DNA of 64,000 nucleotides from Siphonodentalium dalli (GCA_032622095.1 CP136065.1:94805343-94869342), one strand, 5' to 3'; counted from the first letter of the stretch, positions 12,000-24,730 are shown. A program made the numbers and translations. The notes: generated by a model from the sequence alone, not told the origin.

Positions 12000-14035
12000 G
12001 ACATCATAGCTAAATATGGCTAAATCAGCAGGACTCACCAATATCATGGCAAATTAGCAGGACTACTTGAGAGGTGAGTATTGCTATTGGCGATTGCACT
12101 GAGAATTCGATTGACCTGTCCAATTCAGTAAGGACACTTATCGGGCTCGATGTCAGCTGCTAATTATGGAAGGCAGCACTGGCTTGATTACTGCTGTCTT
12201 TGTCATTGGACTAATTCAGAAGAATTGCATTCGTCTCCCGGGTAATTGTCGAGCAACAACACATTACCAAGGACTCAAAGAGGAAACAATACGAAGAAAT
12301 TGTCGGCGTCGTTTTATAACTAACAATGATGGACATATTTACTATTTGATTTATTGAATTGTTGGTCGACTTGGTGACAGGGTGTCCGCGTCACTCACTG
12401 ATGCCCTAATAGCATTAAGGTGGATGTCCCCCACACTGACATCAAGAAATTATACTGTAAGTTTTATGTCACCGTATTTTTCATACACGTACGGATTGTC
12501 AATAATGATATGTGTGAGGTTCTCCGTGAACCAATTCCAACGAAGAACCAAGTGGTTCTTGGTCACGAAGAACCTACTCCATTAGCTCCACTATTGAGAC
12601 AGGTTGAATAACCAAACAAGGTTTATTTGGTTCCGCATAGTTTTTTCAGTGTTTTCTCTCGTCATCGCTGGTGTCTCTGTAATTGGATCTAATTTAGAAG
12701 AGTAAGATAGCAGTATACGATTTAGAGTTGTATGGCTCTGGAAACAAAAACATAACTTTCTGGGGGTGATGACTGTCAGTGTAGCCTGTGTTAAATGTGA
12801 CATTACTGGTTTGATGGTTGAATTATTTTACATAACTCAGTTAAAACTGAAAAATCTCACCAAAAAAAGTGGACAAAATTAGGATAAGTAAAATAATTTT
12901 CGTATTAAGTGAAAGCCAACTCCGTGTGTTTGGTTATATGAAAATAGGCCGATTTATCTCCCCTGAATAATGTCATCTGCGCTTGCAAGAAAATATTTTG
13001 AAATTCATAAACACACCCGTCTCTTTAATAATATAAACCATATAGTCTATTAACTTGATGTGTTGATGGTCATCAACTCATTGTGGTTAATTTGGAAATA
13101 ATTTCAAGAAGTGTGGCGTGGGCCTTAAATGGGCACATCCATAAGTCCAACAAGGGTCGTAACTGCATGACAATTGTGCCTCACTGTGGACAGAATAAAT
13201 GGACGAAACCCGTAGTAATTTGGTATATTTCCCCAAGCTGGGCTATACCATACCAAAGGACAACGGAATCAGATAACCCACACCGAGTTACACGATGAAA
13301 TGTTCGTATACATACGGATGCACGGATCATTCGACTATAAACTCCAAACTTACACCGAAGGTCGGAACTCGGGACCTTAACCAAAGCAAGTATTAATTAA
13401 GGTGCAATTTGAGGCTGAAAAGCCACGCAGCTTTGTTATATATCAAACCCGAAGAAATCAGGTCACGACCAAGCGTGGAGTATACAATCGAACACATTAG
13501 ACCACGCCGGGCAGCTAGATCGCCATTAGTGCATAGATGTAACGTCAATATAATGTCACCGATAAAGCTAATAAATTTCTTCTGACGTTTCTGCTAGCCT
13601 ATTGTTCCATGGACACGCAAAATTCCGATTGCATATCAGAAATGCCAATAAGTATGTCAGATGTCTGCTCGGGAAAACGACAGTCACGAGCAACAGATGC
13701 CAATATAAGGCGATCTCGCTATTCCGCATGCAGACAAAGTTCTGGGATATTGCGTAATCCCCCAGGAACGACAGACCGTCAGAATGACATCATGGCTTAT
13801 TGGATTTCAAACAGATAATCGAATTTCTCACAAAATATGACACATTTTAACCAGGCCTGTTATAAATTCTGTCATGAAACTTGCCCGCTGGGAAGCGACT
13901 TGAATTCTTTAACAGTGTTGGTGTGTTGCACATAATAAGCAACAATGTTGTAATGTTGTTCAAGGATAATGCTCAAATTCATTCAATAACAAGAATAGAG
14001 ATTATTGGAAATGGGGGTATTCTGGGGATAATATG
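12000..14035. other. Intron stretch without recognised features
   Basis: No gene, RNA or element termini were recognised. A short CAGCAGGAC/TTAGCAGGAC block (12027-12065) also occurs at 20880-20925 and, reversed, at 18245-18290, indicating an uncharacterised repeat. Open frames here are short and lack family motifs. Confidence 0.5.
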
Positions 14036-14039
14036 TGAT

Positions 14040-14491
14040 CCGCCATATCAAATCCAGTCGTAAGTCGGGATTTTTTTTACCCTGTGCAAATGCATTCTCT
14101 TATATATGCGAGTCGACCATAGGTCGCCTCGCATATATAAGAGAATGCATTGGCCTAACAATTTTTTATAATTTTTTATAATTTTCTTGTATACTTTAAC
14201 AAGTTTATAATTTCACCCATACAGAGCCCCAGACAAACATGAGCAGACGACACTCTTCTATATGCTTCTATATATGTGTGGGGCTCCCTGCAGGGTAATG
14301 GATGTTTTTTTTTTATTTTATGTCCTAAAAATTGTAAGAAAAATTTATTTTAAAAAAAATGATAAAAAATTGTTAGGCCAATGCATTTTCTTATATATGC
14401 GATGCGACCTATGGTCGACTCGCATATATAAGAGAATGCATTGGCACAGGGTAAAAAAAATCCCGACTTACGACTGGATTTGATATGGCGG
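14040..14491. repeat. Nested inverted repeat carrying two 69-bp-type palindromes
   Basis: Left arm 14040-14160 and right arm 14370-14491 are complementary (CCGCCATATCAAATCCAGTC against GACTGGATTTGATATGGCGG, and a TTTTTACCCTGTG block against its complement). Each arm contains a palindrome of its own (14089-14151 and 14378-14444). The A/T-rich centre includes the short inverted pair AGAGCCCC/GGGGCTCC (about 14223 and 14280). No target duplication is visible. Confidence 0.75.
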
Positions 14492-14494
14492 GTA

Positions 14495-17400
14495 ACATAT
14501 ATCTTTATCAACCAATGCCCAAACATTTACGACTACTATAATAATAAGCTATTCTTAATTCTTATGAAATGTAGTTCGGTATGCACACAAGTTGTCCGGT
14601 ATATACCCTCTTGTAAAACTACCCACTACAGTCAAAGTATACATGGAAACTACCATGCCACAGATACAGAATCCAAGTACCAACAACTTAGTTGCGAAGT
14701 GAAGAATTGTCCGCGGGTAGATACAGAAAAGCCAAAGTTAAAAAAGAAGAAGAAGCCACGTATACCATGTATATACCACGTGGTCTAGATGTACCAATCA
14801 TGCAGATCTGGAGACACTACAACTTCTAACATCTTGCCTGTAATTTCGACCTCCGATTGGTCAATTTAAATTGGAGGCATGATAATATATAGACCCTGGT
14901 GACCAACTGTAGACAAACTAATGATATCGGGTCCTCGGGGTCCGTGTATTATGATGAAGGTGAAGATCCTAATGATTCTTCCACTCCTGGGAAAATTGAT
15001 GACCAGAAAAATTAGTGAACAGCGCCAATCACCGGCTATTCGATTGAGAAAAGAAGTCGAGGCTTCTCCTATATTACTGGTTATATATATGCGATATGAT
15101 TGTGATTATCTATTGTATCTTGTTTGCTGTACGCAGTCCGTGGAGCATACAGGGACGCGGCAACAGGGCGACCGCGGGCATGCACCCCTCCCATCTTTAT
15201 TGGTTAATTAATATTAATCATACGTGACACGTAGTGGAGCAACCACACACGCTGTGTCCGAATTTGCTTTTCATCGGCGACACAACGCTAATAATAATTT
15301 ATGTAACAGGATGCAATGGCCCCGGTGGATACAACACGACAAGTATTGTCGTGGATTGTGCAATCTTGTCTGGATTCTGGCCCACACAGCCAACATGACA
15401 CAAATGACGCCATGAACCGTGCCATAACGTCTTCTCTGCTTTTCATTAAGCTAACTAACGAAATTGGTCTAAATGTAACTAATATGCCTAAATCACATGG
15501 GAATTCTTCGGAAGTTGTGAAGTGGTCAATTTTATTTTCATCTCGTTTGTCCACTGCCGATTCCGCAATATAACAATCTCCAGACAGTTTCTAACGGGAA
15601 GTCACGTGTCAATTTCGCAACAAAACAAAAAATTACACGCCACCGGAATTTGGCTCATCGCTCAGCATCGCTATAGCAACTAGAATGCACTCGGAGAGAT
15701 GCCAACGTGCGCAAAAATGTAATAAACAATAATTTAAAAAATAATTTCACTGTATTTTACTTAATTTATTTAATTTAATTTAATGTTAGCAAAAAAAGAC
15801 AATTACCATTTCTCATTTCATCACAGATAAAATGCAAATTACTATATTAATCATTTAAGTAATTAAAACCAATTCCATGTTGCCGAAAGGATGAGACTTT
15901 AATATCGATTACATTTTTTTCAGCGGCATATTTTGATTTTCATTTTCCGATAGTCAAAGTTGACCAAAGGAGCAATTATAAGAAACAATTAATACTATTT
16001 GTGTAAATATAGCAGCCAATATGCAACAATAAATATCAATAATTAATCAATAATTAATCAATAACGATCATTTTATGTAATTATAAACTCTTCAAACGGT
16101 ACGTGTTTGTGTCAACAAATGCGTTTTGTTTTGTGTTACGTCATTCGTCGTATTTGACCCGGAACTCGGCTGAAGGTTAGGCTATTCAGCCTATTGCGTC
16201 GAATTACGAAATCGCGTTTTGAATGTCTCTCTTTTCCCGCACGATAATAAGGGGTCTTCGCACGAACCAAAAATGATAAAACTTCCCAATTATAAGTAAA
16301 AATACCCAAATGAAGGAGTCTATGTAGGTCCCGAAGGAGTCTATAGACTCTTTGATGTAGAGTTCTGATGGAGAAAATGTAGGTCGATCTATTTTTGTCA
16401 TAACTCTGACGTATTTTGACCTGGGAGAAAAAATCGAAATCGAGGCTCACTACGAGCATGCCAGTTTTAAATATAGAAACAGGGAATCCTGACAAATGGC
16501 GATATCGGCGACAAACAAATACTCGAAAACAACACATAAAATAAACATAGCAAAAACGCGGCACAGTAAAAATGTCAGAACGCCACGAGGTTTTACGTCG
16601 TTTTTGGTGACGTCATGGAGTGTGACACCAACCTACGAATCTGTCTGATCGCCATACTGTTGCGCGAGCGCACGTAAATATAGAAAAAATTATATGACGT
16701 CATCATTCACATGCATGCGCCTAAGGTATAAGCGCTTGTGGTTGCTATTAGATAAAAAGTAGAATATTTTCATACTTTTGAACTGAAATGGCAATCGGTT
16801 ATCAGTTGGAAATGTTCAAACAAAGCTGGTGTTATAGATTGGGGATTGTTTGGTCGGGAATGTTTCACCCTCAAATTTCCCCAAAATGTTTAACAGTTTG
16901 AAACGTCATACCAGACACAACAATATTTGTGAATTTACCCAAAAGAATAGGCCGAATTTGTTCGGATAGTTTAAAATTCCAACCAATTTCAATAACATGT
17001 TTGGGTGGATAATTATCGACGTCATAGACAGATGAACGTTTTAAAATAGTGTAAGGCGCAAATTTCAATGTTCGTTGTGATCATTTTGGACATATATACT
17101 TATGGATGGTTTTGTGGATTTTCGAGAGGCCTATGTGATACAAATTGTGGTTATTGCAATAATTTGTATCCCCCCCTTTGCTTGGTAAGCTGGAAATTAG
17201 CCCATGATTTGCTTTACCAAATTGCTGTAAAATCTTACCGTCAAATCCTGTCCAATCTGACACCATAAAACCAACATCTGAAAGTTTTCTATGCCAGAAA
17301 TGGCTTAGACCGGACACATGGGCCGATTAAACTAATGAGTTTTGATGGCCATGTATCGACTTACAAAAGAGCAAGTATTGACACGCTTTGTTTTTTGTCA

Positions 17401-17600
17401 GCCCAGCAAAAATTTCATTAAACGTCTCTCATAAAGAGCGCCTATGCTTCCGTCGACCAAACAGTGGACGTTAATATAAAGAGCGTTCTCGATTATGAAG
17501 TTTCGTATTTAACGGTTGCATGGTGGATTGATTTGTGTATTTTCGAGATGCGTGTATGCCGTATATGGTGATAGCACGTGCTTTCAGTTTTCGTTTGCCT
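14495..17600. other. Intron stretch without recognised features
   Basis: It contains short A/T-rich tracts, an ATAATTAATCAATAATTAATCA microrepeat near 16037, a weak hAT-like interior segment (16790-17060) and the recurring ACGCTCTTTAT motif in reverse (17428, 17481). The frame at 15316-15573 (85 codons) has no recognised domain. Confidence 0.45.
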
Positions 17601-17617
17601 TGTAAGCTGAATATTAA

Positions 17618-18074
17618 AGGTACTCAATCCGATTCGATAGTCCCTATGTAATCAGATTCCAACAACAACAACAACCAACAACAATTTTTTTTTTAAATGT
17701 CGCTTCAGTTATCAAAATCGATTAATTGCCCAAAAATAATGTCAACCACAGTCAACTATAGTATAAAATGGCAAAACGTGTGATTTATCAACATTTTGTT
17801 CAATGAAATATGGCCGGATTTTCAAATATCTTATAAGAAGGCCAATTGATTTTTAGAGTTATCCATCTTCATCCGCAATTTTGTCCGCAGACCGTCGCCT
17901 TGACGATTTTTCCCAGGCCACCAATATATACATATCTCGAGAAATAAAAAAAAAAAAAAACGATATCTGATCACTGAGCTTTGAAGGGTGGGTTCCTCGA
18001 TTCGAATCAAATATTGCTTATCCCCGAAGCCAAAGAAATTGTAATTTGGGAGCGTTAATTCGGATTATGCATCT
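17618..18074. mobile_element. AGGTAC-family TTAA element, 457 bp
   Basis: It is flanked by TTAA at 17614-17617 and 18075-18078. The inverted ends are AGGTACTCAATCCGATT and (complement of the right end) AGATGCATAATCCGAATT. The interior carries GTCAACCACAGTCAACTATAG, CGATATCTGATCACTGAGC and TCCCCGAAGCCAAAGAAAT, all shared with copies at 24.7 and 45.8 kb. It is non-coding. Confidence 0.75.
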
Positions 18075-18387
18075 TTAACTAGGACAATTTTGATCAATTT
18101 GGCGTGGAATCTGACCGTGCATGTATTTTTAAGGAGTATCTGTCAAATGGGTGTGTTTTTTCAGAGTAAATGACGCAGATATATGTGTATACTATATATT
18201 TATCAACCTTATACTCGTCCCAAATAAAAACATCACTGGTTAAGTCGTCCTGCTAATTTGCTATGATGATGGTGGGTCCTGTTGAATTTATATGATGCTG
18301 GCGGGCCAAACTGATGCCACCAAGAAACGCCATTATGTTTATAAAAGATTCAAAAACATATTTATTCTAAAATATTAAAGATCCCGT

Positions 18388-18500
18388 GCCAGTGCATTCT
18401 CGTATATATGCAAGTCTCCCATGGGCACTGGGGGCCCACCGCTCCTGCTAAATCCGTCCGAAATCGTATAATCGTCCAGTGCGCAATCGCCAGGCTCCTG
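18388..18500 (-). repeat. Half palindrome module plus flank shared with 20.47 kb
   Basis: One arm only (GCCAGTGCATTCTCGTATAT, class B centre CTCCCATGGG). The adjacent sequence (GCTCCTGCTAAATCCGTCCG, CGTATAATCGTCCAGTGCGC) is the reverse complement of 20475-20528. Confidence 0.65.
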
Positions 18501-19057
18501 TGCGTTTCCGGCGAGAGAAAGTCTATACCATGCCCAGAAATTTAGATCAGGGAGCATAAATGTGAGAAGTTTATATAATAAAATTACGTTTCCCCATCAA
18601 TTAAAGGCCATTCTCTATATGGAAAGCGGCGTTTGGTCCGCAGGATTCAATAAACCTGAAATTCTTAGTATTTTTTCCCAATCTCATGCATAATTTCCAG
18701 TGCTTTTTACTATGACAATTCCGAAAGCATTCTGAGTGGAGCATGTGCTCAATTTTACTACCATCATCAGTTATTGTCATCTTGGTATTGTTTTTAATAT
18801 TGCCAATCGAAATCATTGTCACGTGGGGATTGTAAGTTTGTTAGAACAAGATTTATAAAATATCACAAAATGATACGTTGCCTTTGCGATAACAAGCTAC
18901 ACGACGGTGCGCATTCGGCGAAAATGCACCAGTCCGAAATCGTCACCTCAGTGTGCTTTCATGTTGATTTCGATGTTTCACGGTTTCCATGAAGCTATTT
19001 TTGTTGATATGAAGGGACGTGGCGCCGACGATATTATCATAGGGGTGTATTCCGCCC

Positions 19058-19400
19058 CAGGGACATGGGGACAGGGGGTATGGGGGGGGGGGGTCTAACC
19101 CTCCAACTTTGGTAAAATGTTTCGGAACAGCTGGAAATTTCATGCCTCACAGCATTTGTTGGAAATTTTACACCACTGATAGGTTGAAATTGTTAGTTGG
19201 TTGATTTTCCAACAACTAATTAGTGGAACATATGTTGTTTTAGACCAAATCTAGCAAATTGTTTCTATATATAGTCCAAATATTTGTTTGAAATTGCTAT
19301 CAATTGGAAATATACCAACATTATAGGTGATGTCAGGTTGGTTGGAAATAGCCAACAGTTGGAAATTTCAAACCCAGTGATCCCCTATTTTGGACCCTCT
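19058..19400. mobile_element. hAT-like element fragment
   Basis: It starts CCAGGGACATGGGGAC with a G run, then the family interior with repeated GGAAATTTCA and TTGGAAATA motifs. The right terminus is not identified. Confidence 0.5.
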
Positions 19401-20585
19401 GGATGGCGGCCATTTTTAATCGGATGTGTTTGGTGAATATGGGTGTGTCTTGGGGGGGGGGGGCAAACCTATACACAACTCTTTATTCGACCTAAACCGG
19501 TAAAGGGCCGAGAACTGGCATGGGTTCCCTATTTGAGTCCCTATAGACGGCGGCCATGTTGGATTGGGTGGGGGTGTGTGGAAATAGAGTCTTGCGGTCA
19601 TCCTACAACACCCTTTATTTGAGCGAAATATTAAAATTTTCAAATAAGGAATAGAAGTCACATTCGTCGTATACGTTGAGTAAAAGCTGAAAACGGCGGC
19701 CATTTCGTAAAAGTGGCGGCCATTTTGAATATGTCGACCATTGTGATTGGTTTATCGGAAAAAAAGTCAGTCTTCATAATTGACATACATGCACTGGCCA
19801 TTCATGCCAAATGTCAGGTTTGCATCATAGAGATTCTGTTACTATTTGACACTTGTCCACCTTATATATTTTGCAATGGTAACATCTATATTTGCTCTGC
19901 AAAGCACCAAGAGACAAATTTGTGCACAAATATTAGATAAAATGCCACCATGCTCGGCTATAACGCCTATAATCTACTAAATTCTCGATGAATTATGTGC
20001 AATATCGAAATTATTTATCGTGGGTGCGCACTGGAGCTTATCATTTGTGTTCGGTTTCGAACTGGAGCCATAACAATTTCGCATTGGAGCCACCGTATGC
20101 TTGTCTTTTAATGTGCCACCTGTAGACAAGTTCAGATTGTCCGTATATATGCTTGCATTTTCGTGTCCCGGAGATAACAAACTTACCAGAAAACTATGGT
20201 TTGCCATTGGAATGTCCCATTTATGGTCTATAAACAAACTTTATCGCCGAAGGTTACGGTAAAATGTCGAAAAAGAAGTGATAAACTCCTGATTGTTCAA
20301 TCTTCCGTGAGCACTACAATTCAAATTCAACACACACGGATACAGACGTTGATATTGAAAAAATCACAATTTAAATTTGAAAGAATAATTTAGATTTTTA
20401 AGAAAAAACATACCACTTTAAGTGCCGTCACGCTATTTTTTTTATAAAATTGCAAAGAGGGCAACTTAGCATTTATCGATGCGCACTGGACGATTATACG
20501 ATTTCGGATGGATTTAGCAGGAGCGGTAGGGAGCCTCGCATATATAAGATAATACACTGGCTTACCAGGTCAATGTCAATATTAA

Positions 20586-20651
20586 GCCAATGTATTCTCT
20601 TATATATGAGGCTCCGTGTGGGAGACTCACACATTAAGAGAATGCATTGGC
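20586..20651. repeat. Palindrome module, class B
   Basis: Read on the minus strand the centre is GAG-T-CTCCC-ACA-CGGAG-C-CTC. Arms match the family (CCAATGTATTCTCTTATATA on the plus strand), with some decay in the right arm. It is preceded by a half module at 20527-20560. Confidence 0.7.
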
Positions 20652-21264
20652 TCATGGTTTTCGCAGGAAGTTGTTGCAAACCGACCATAATACAAATAGT
20701 TATTCATGTAGTTTTGCAATCACATGAGCAGCTACATGTGATTGATTCAAATATTTAAAAATATATATGTTCATGAAATTTCATGCATACACTAATTGTT
20801 CGTATTAGCCAAAACATCGCAATATAACAAATTTAGAAAACAATAATGGTGTATTTTCTTAACAGCATCATCGAAATTCAGCAGGACCCAACAGCATCAT
20901 AGCACATTAGCAGGACCACTTAACCGGGGGGAGGAGGCACACAAAAGAGACAATATCCAAACCTAACTATAATCTCTGAATGATGGCCCTATATGTTATG
21001 ATAGACAACATGACATTGTCTAATTTGAATAGGTGAGGACATATTGACAGCCATCTAGCCCAGATTTGTCAGATTGTTATCACTAATTAGGACATAATAT
21101 ATATACATCCGCGAACGAAGCGTGCTGGTGCCAATCATACCCGTTGTCTCTATTTACCTAGTGGATCGATATATCTACCTGCATTCATACACCATGCAAC
21201 GAGCTGTATGGAAGTATATAGAAACGCATTTACGGATTTTCAAGGTGATATTATTCTGCATTAA

Positions 21265-21576
21265 CCCTTTACCCAACAAAACGGCCAAAATCGGCCAAAT
21301 AAAGCTTCAACAGCCTAAAATATCTTCGGTCTGTCTCAATAACACCATACAAATATGGATATCATTGGAACCGGCTCATTGACCACATTGTGATGGTTAC
21401 AGTTATGCCCTGTGCCAATGCATTCTCTTATATATGCGAGTCGACCATAGGTCGCCTCGCATATATAAGAGAATGCATTGGCCTAAAAAAACACTTTTTT
21501 ATCATTTTTTCTTACATTCTTTAACAATTTTATAATTTTTAATGTGTTATACAGGTCCGTTCTGTTGGGTAAAGGG
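21265..21576. mobile_element. CCCTTTACCC-family TTAA element, one-palindrome form
   Basis: The 312-bp element has ends CCCTTTACCCAACA and TGTTGGGTAAAGGG (14-bp perfect inverted termini) and TTAA on both sides (21261-21264, 21577-21580), a piggyBac-type signature. The left part holds an AACGGCCAAAATCGGCC motif. The centre holds one 69-bp palindrome (21414-21482), followed by an A/T-rich spacer. No frame codes for a transposase. Confidence 0.85.
21414..21482. repeat. 69-bp palindrome module, class A
   Basis: It begins GCCAATGCATTCTCTTATA and ends with its complement. The centre is GAG-T-CGACC-ATA-GGTCG-C-CTC, giving a stem of about 33 bp with one internal T/C mismatch and a 3-nt loop. It lies inside the 21.3 kb TTAA element. 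Confidence 0.85.
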
Positions 21577-22499
21577 TTAAAGTGTTTTATTTCTTGAGCG
21601 TGTACGTGCACACTTGTATGAGAATGTCCTTGGCCTTCTCTGCTTGGCGTGCAGATTATGCCACGATCTCTACTCTAGCTACGCCCGTAGAGATCATGTT
21701 CCACCAATACAAAACCTGGGAACGTTTTGAAGTTCTGAGGGGTTCACCTACAGTGATGTACATTATTAAGGAACAGATAATAAATAATAAATATATTCCC
21801 CGCGTTATTTTTTCGACTTTATAATGTTCCCTGTCAAGACTTCAAAAATTCCAACGTTTTGAGCTGGTGGAATATGATCTCTACGGGCGTTAGCCAGAGT
21901 AGAGTGTCAAGAACGGATGTACGTCTCTAGATGTGTCCATTATATTTCATTTCTACAACGACGCGGCATTCTTAACATGACGTAATAAACCATTTCCATA
22001 TATGGAGTTAATTCCAGGCGTAGTAAATGTTTGTGAGAATCGTAGTATTTAGGAATAATTATCAATACAACACGATGCGAAAGAAAGAATCAGCTCGCAG
22101 ATGATGTCTCCTATATTGCTATGAGTAAAACGAGTTGTGGATATATCGCCTGTATTCAGTTTTCCAACAATAGTTGAGTTTGACCTGTGGGAAACTTGTC
22201 AACACGTCATTGACATTCTGATCTGTGAAGTGATCTGTTATGCCATAAACCAATGAAATCACACGCGTGCTTCGCCACTCTCCAATGAAATGGAAGGAAT
22301 CCCATCAATGCAGTAACTGCTTATGAATGAGATATCCAGAGATGTCAATATTGTAAATGTTTCGTCTGCTTTGTATAGAGACTGGGTGGTGGGTGCATTT
22401 TAGGAAATTATAAGCCGGACAACCCCATGCAACGTGGACCCTCTAGACACTTCCCTGGAGGGAAGTAAAAATCATTCATCCCCATGCAATAATCGCGAC

Positions 22500-23160
22500 C
22501 TATAATGTACATTCTGAAATCCAGAAGAGCAGATATACCCAACATTGATGTTAATTCACCCAGCATCGAGTATTGCACACCCGTGTACCGCCCTGCTCAT
22601 TTTAGGACAACACGACAATTCTGTGTAATCCGAACGATCACGTGAGGGGTAGTTGTATGTCTTGTATATTGGCGTATGAACACAGTCATGCTAATCTAAA
22701 TGTATCGACTGGTTGCCATTTTAGTAAAAACAAAATTACCGAAAATAGGAAAATATCCATCAACACATTTCCCACTAATTACTGGTTGGAAAATCAGACT
22801 GAGTAAACTTTCGACCTATTTTTGGCGTTAATTTTCCAACTTATGTTGTGTCAAGCATAACATTTCCAACTGTTGACAAATTTGGCCAATGTTGGGGTGA
22901 TAATCCCCCATGCACCTCGCATGTCGCGACGTCTCTGATTGGAAATACTAATCAATTATCCCCAATAATCGCTACCCACACTGTACGTCGGAAATCCCGA
23001 AGGGTAACGACGTGTGAGATGATGTAAATGCACCCGGCATCGATTATTGGTACTCCGGTGTGCTGTTTTGCTCCCTTCAGTACAATTCTGGGTAGTCCGA
23101 ACGATGGCGTGCGGAGATAATTGGCGCATGAACACATGCTAATATCCGTAAATAGCTAAC
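22500..23160. repeat. Direct duplication (about 200 bp) around a hAT-like fragment
   Basis: Blocks 22500-22700 and 22960-23160 share, in order, CCCxGCATCGA, TGT/CTGTTTTGCTC-like, ACAATTCTG, GTAATCCGAACGAT/GTAGTCCGAACGAT and GCATGAACACA. They are separated by the fragment at 22720-22925. Confidence 0.7.
22720..22925. mobile_element. hAT-like element fragment between duplicated blocks
   Basis: It carries family motifs (GGTTGGAAAATC, TTTTCCAACTTATG, AACATTTCCAACTGTTG) and ends in a diverged terminus CATGTCGCGACGTCTCTG. It separates the two units of the 22.5-23.16 kb direct duplication. Confidence 0.5.
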
Positions 23161-23523
23161 ACTCTGTATCTAAGTAGAATTGTTATTATGTTATATCCCG
23201 GGTGGGCCAAGATTATCTCTAATCATATGTATATTAATTTTGAAACATTTCATTGCAGCGAACCTGTGTTTTGGTTACTAGTTTGTGTCCTTTTTCTCCG
23301 CCGTTAGCTCACGGATCTTATGTATAAATCATTTACACCAACTTTTCTATTTCATGACGATCGAAAACCATTTGTTGTTCACTACAGTTATTATGTTCAT
23401 TGGCGCTGAATTAAAGACATGTTCCACTACTTCAAACGTATACATTACTATTCAGCCAGTACACCCATTTGCCAGTATAGTTTCTACACTTTTGTGAAAC
23501 ACTACATCTGTATGAACTATACG

Positions 23524-23694
23524 TAATGAGAGGCCGATCACGATCGACAGATGTTTAACCCATCCCTTGGCGATAGTAAATTACTATGATCGGAATAATA
23601 AGTAGAGTGTTGATGTTGAATTATAGAGTATACTGTTGTGTATTATTATAGACAAATGTACATATTAACACAAATTATTGTATTTTATTGGTCA
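23524..23694 (+). repeat. GAGAGGCCGATCACGATCG repeat
   Basis: It shares GAGGCCGATCACGATCG, CAGATGTTTAACCCATCC, TTGGCGATAGTAAATT and GAATTATAGAGTATACTGTT with 53490-53690. A shorter match lies at 51400-51455. It abuts the half palindrome at 23695. Confidence 0.65.
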
Positions 23695-23732
23695 AATAGG
23701 GAGACTCGCATATATAAGAGAATGCACTGGCA
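23695..23732 (+). repeat. Half palindrome module, class B
   Basis: GGGAGACTCGCATATATAAG leading to GAATGCACTGGC is a single right arm with the class B stem. It directly follows the repeat at 23524-23694. Confidence 0.65.
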
Positions 23733-24369
23733 CATGATATGTAATGCTGCACCAGCGTTGCCTTGGATTAAATGTGAAAAGGTGACCCGGACATGGAATA
23801 CTTGGGTTAATTGAGTCCAATTTAAGTTTACAATGATAATTTATCAAATTCTTCCAACAACACAGCAGTCAAGATAAGCCACCTCACTGCTGGCCAGCTA
23901 ATATCAACTACCGGTATAAACTAATCACTGATGTTGTTTATGCTGATCTTGGCATCTCTATAAAACCTATAAAATTCATAATGACCTCAGACCATCTGTA
24001 GAGTGATATACTCAGCTGTGCAATGCAGAACATATTTTGTAGTCATGTGTATTGTTGAAACATTTAAAAAAAATTGGATACCATATATAGGTTTCTTTAT
24101 CTGCACATTGGCATAAGAGACATCATAAAATGATATAGCCATATTAATAGCTAAGTAATCCAAAGGCATTGGATGGAATTGGTGATTAAGTTTAATATCG
24201 TTCCAAACAAATTTACCAGTACATTACACACATTTGGTGTGGTGACTCGGTGTGCCCTAACGGAGTGATAATGGTGTTAGTTTTTCAAATTAAAAAATAT
24301 TGATTATATATTGTTTTTATTTTTTTTGTATTTGCTTAAATTGCGGACGAAATTCAATCTTATTTTTTA

Positions 24370-24620
24370 GTGAATATTTTTTCTAAAAAGGGCCATAACT
24401 CCGTTAAACAAAATCTGATCAAACCCTTATTCGAACACGATATTTTGGGCTGAGAAACTCATAGACAAAATTTAGTTGCGATCGAATAGAAAATGTTTGA
24501 GTTATCGCACCATGCGTAAAGTGTCTATGGGCAGACATATGGACAGACAGACAGACGGACGGACGAACGACGAGTGGCCAACCCGGACATCGACACTATA
24601 TGTACCATACTATGGTATGG
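24370..24620 (+). repeat. AAAGGGCCATAACTC repeat, short copy
   Basis: AAAAAGGGCCATAACTCCG, AACACGATATTTTGGGCTGAG, a GACA/GACG tail (24543-24568) and CGACGAGTGGCCAACCC match the 53 kb copies. Confidence 0.6.
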
Positions 24621-24730
24621 GTACGCAAAGAAATGAAAATATTCGGATATTCATTCGTCCCGAATTAATCACGATAAACCATTGAGAACGAGTCGATCCA
24701 CCAACATTAGGGTTACTACATATAATTTAA

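Noticed and set aside
15224-15573. Overlapping frames on both strands as an exon
   Set aside because: They are unconserved by eye, with no flanking splice signals in a consistent phase.
24543-24568. GACA/GACG tract as a CRISPR-like or coding repeat
   Set aside because: It is the simple-sequence tail of a dispersed repeat family found four times in the window.
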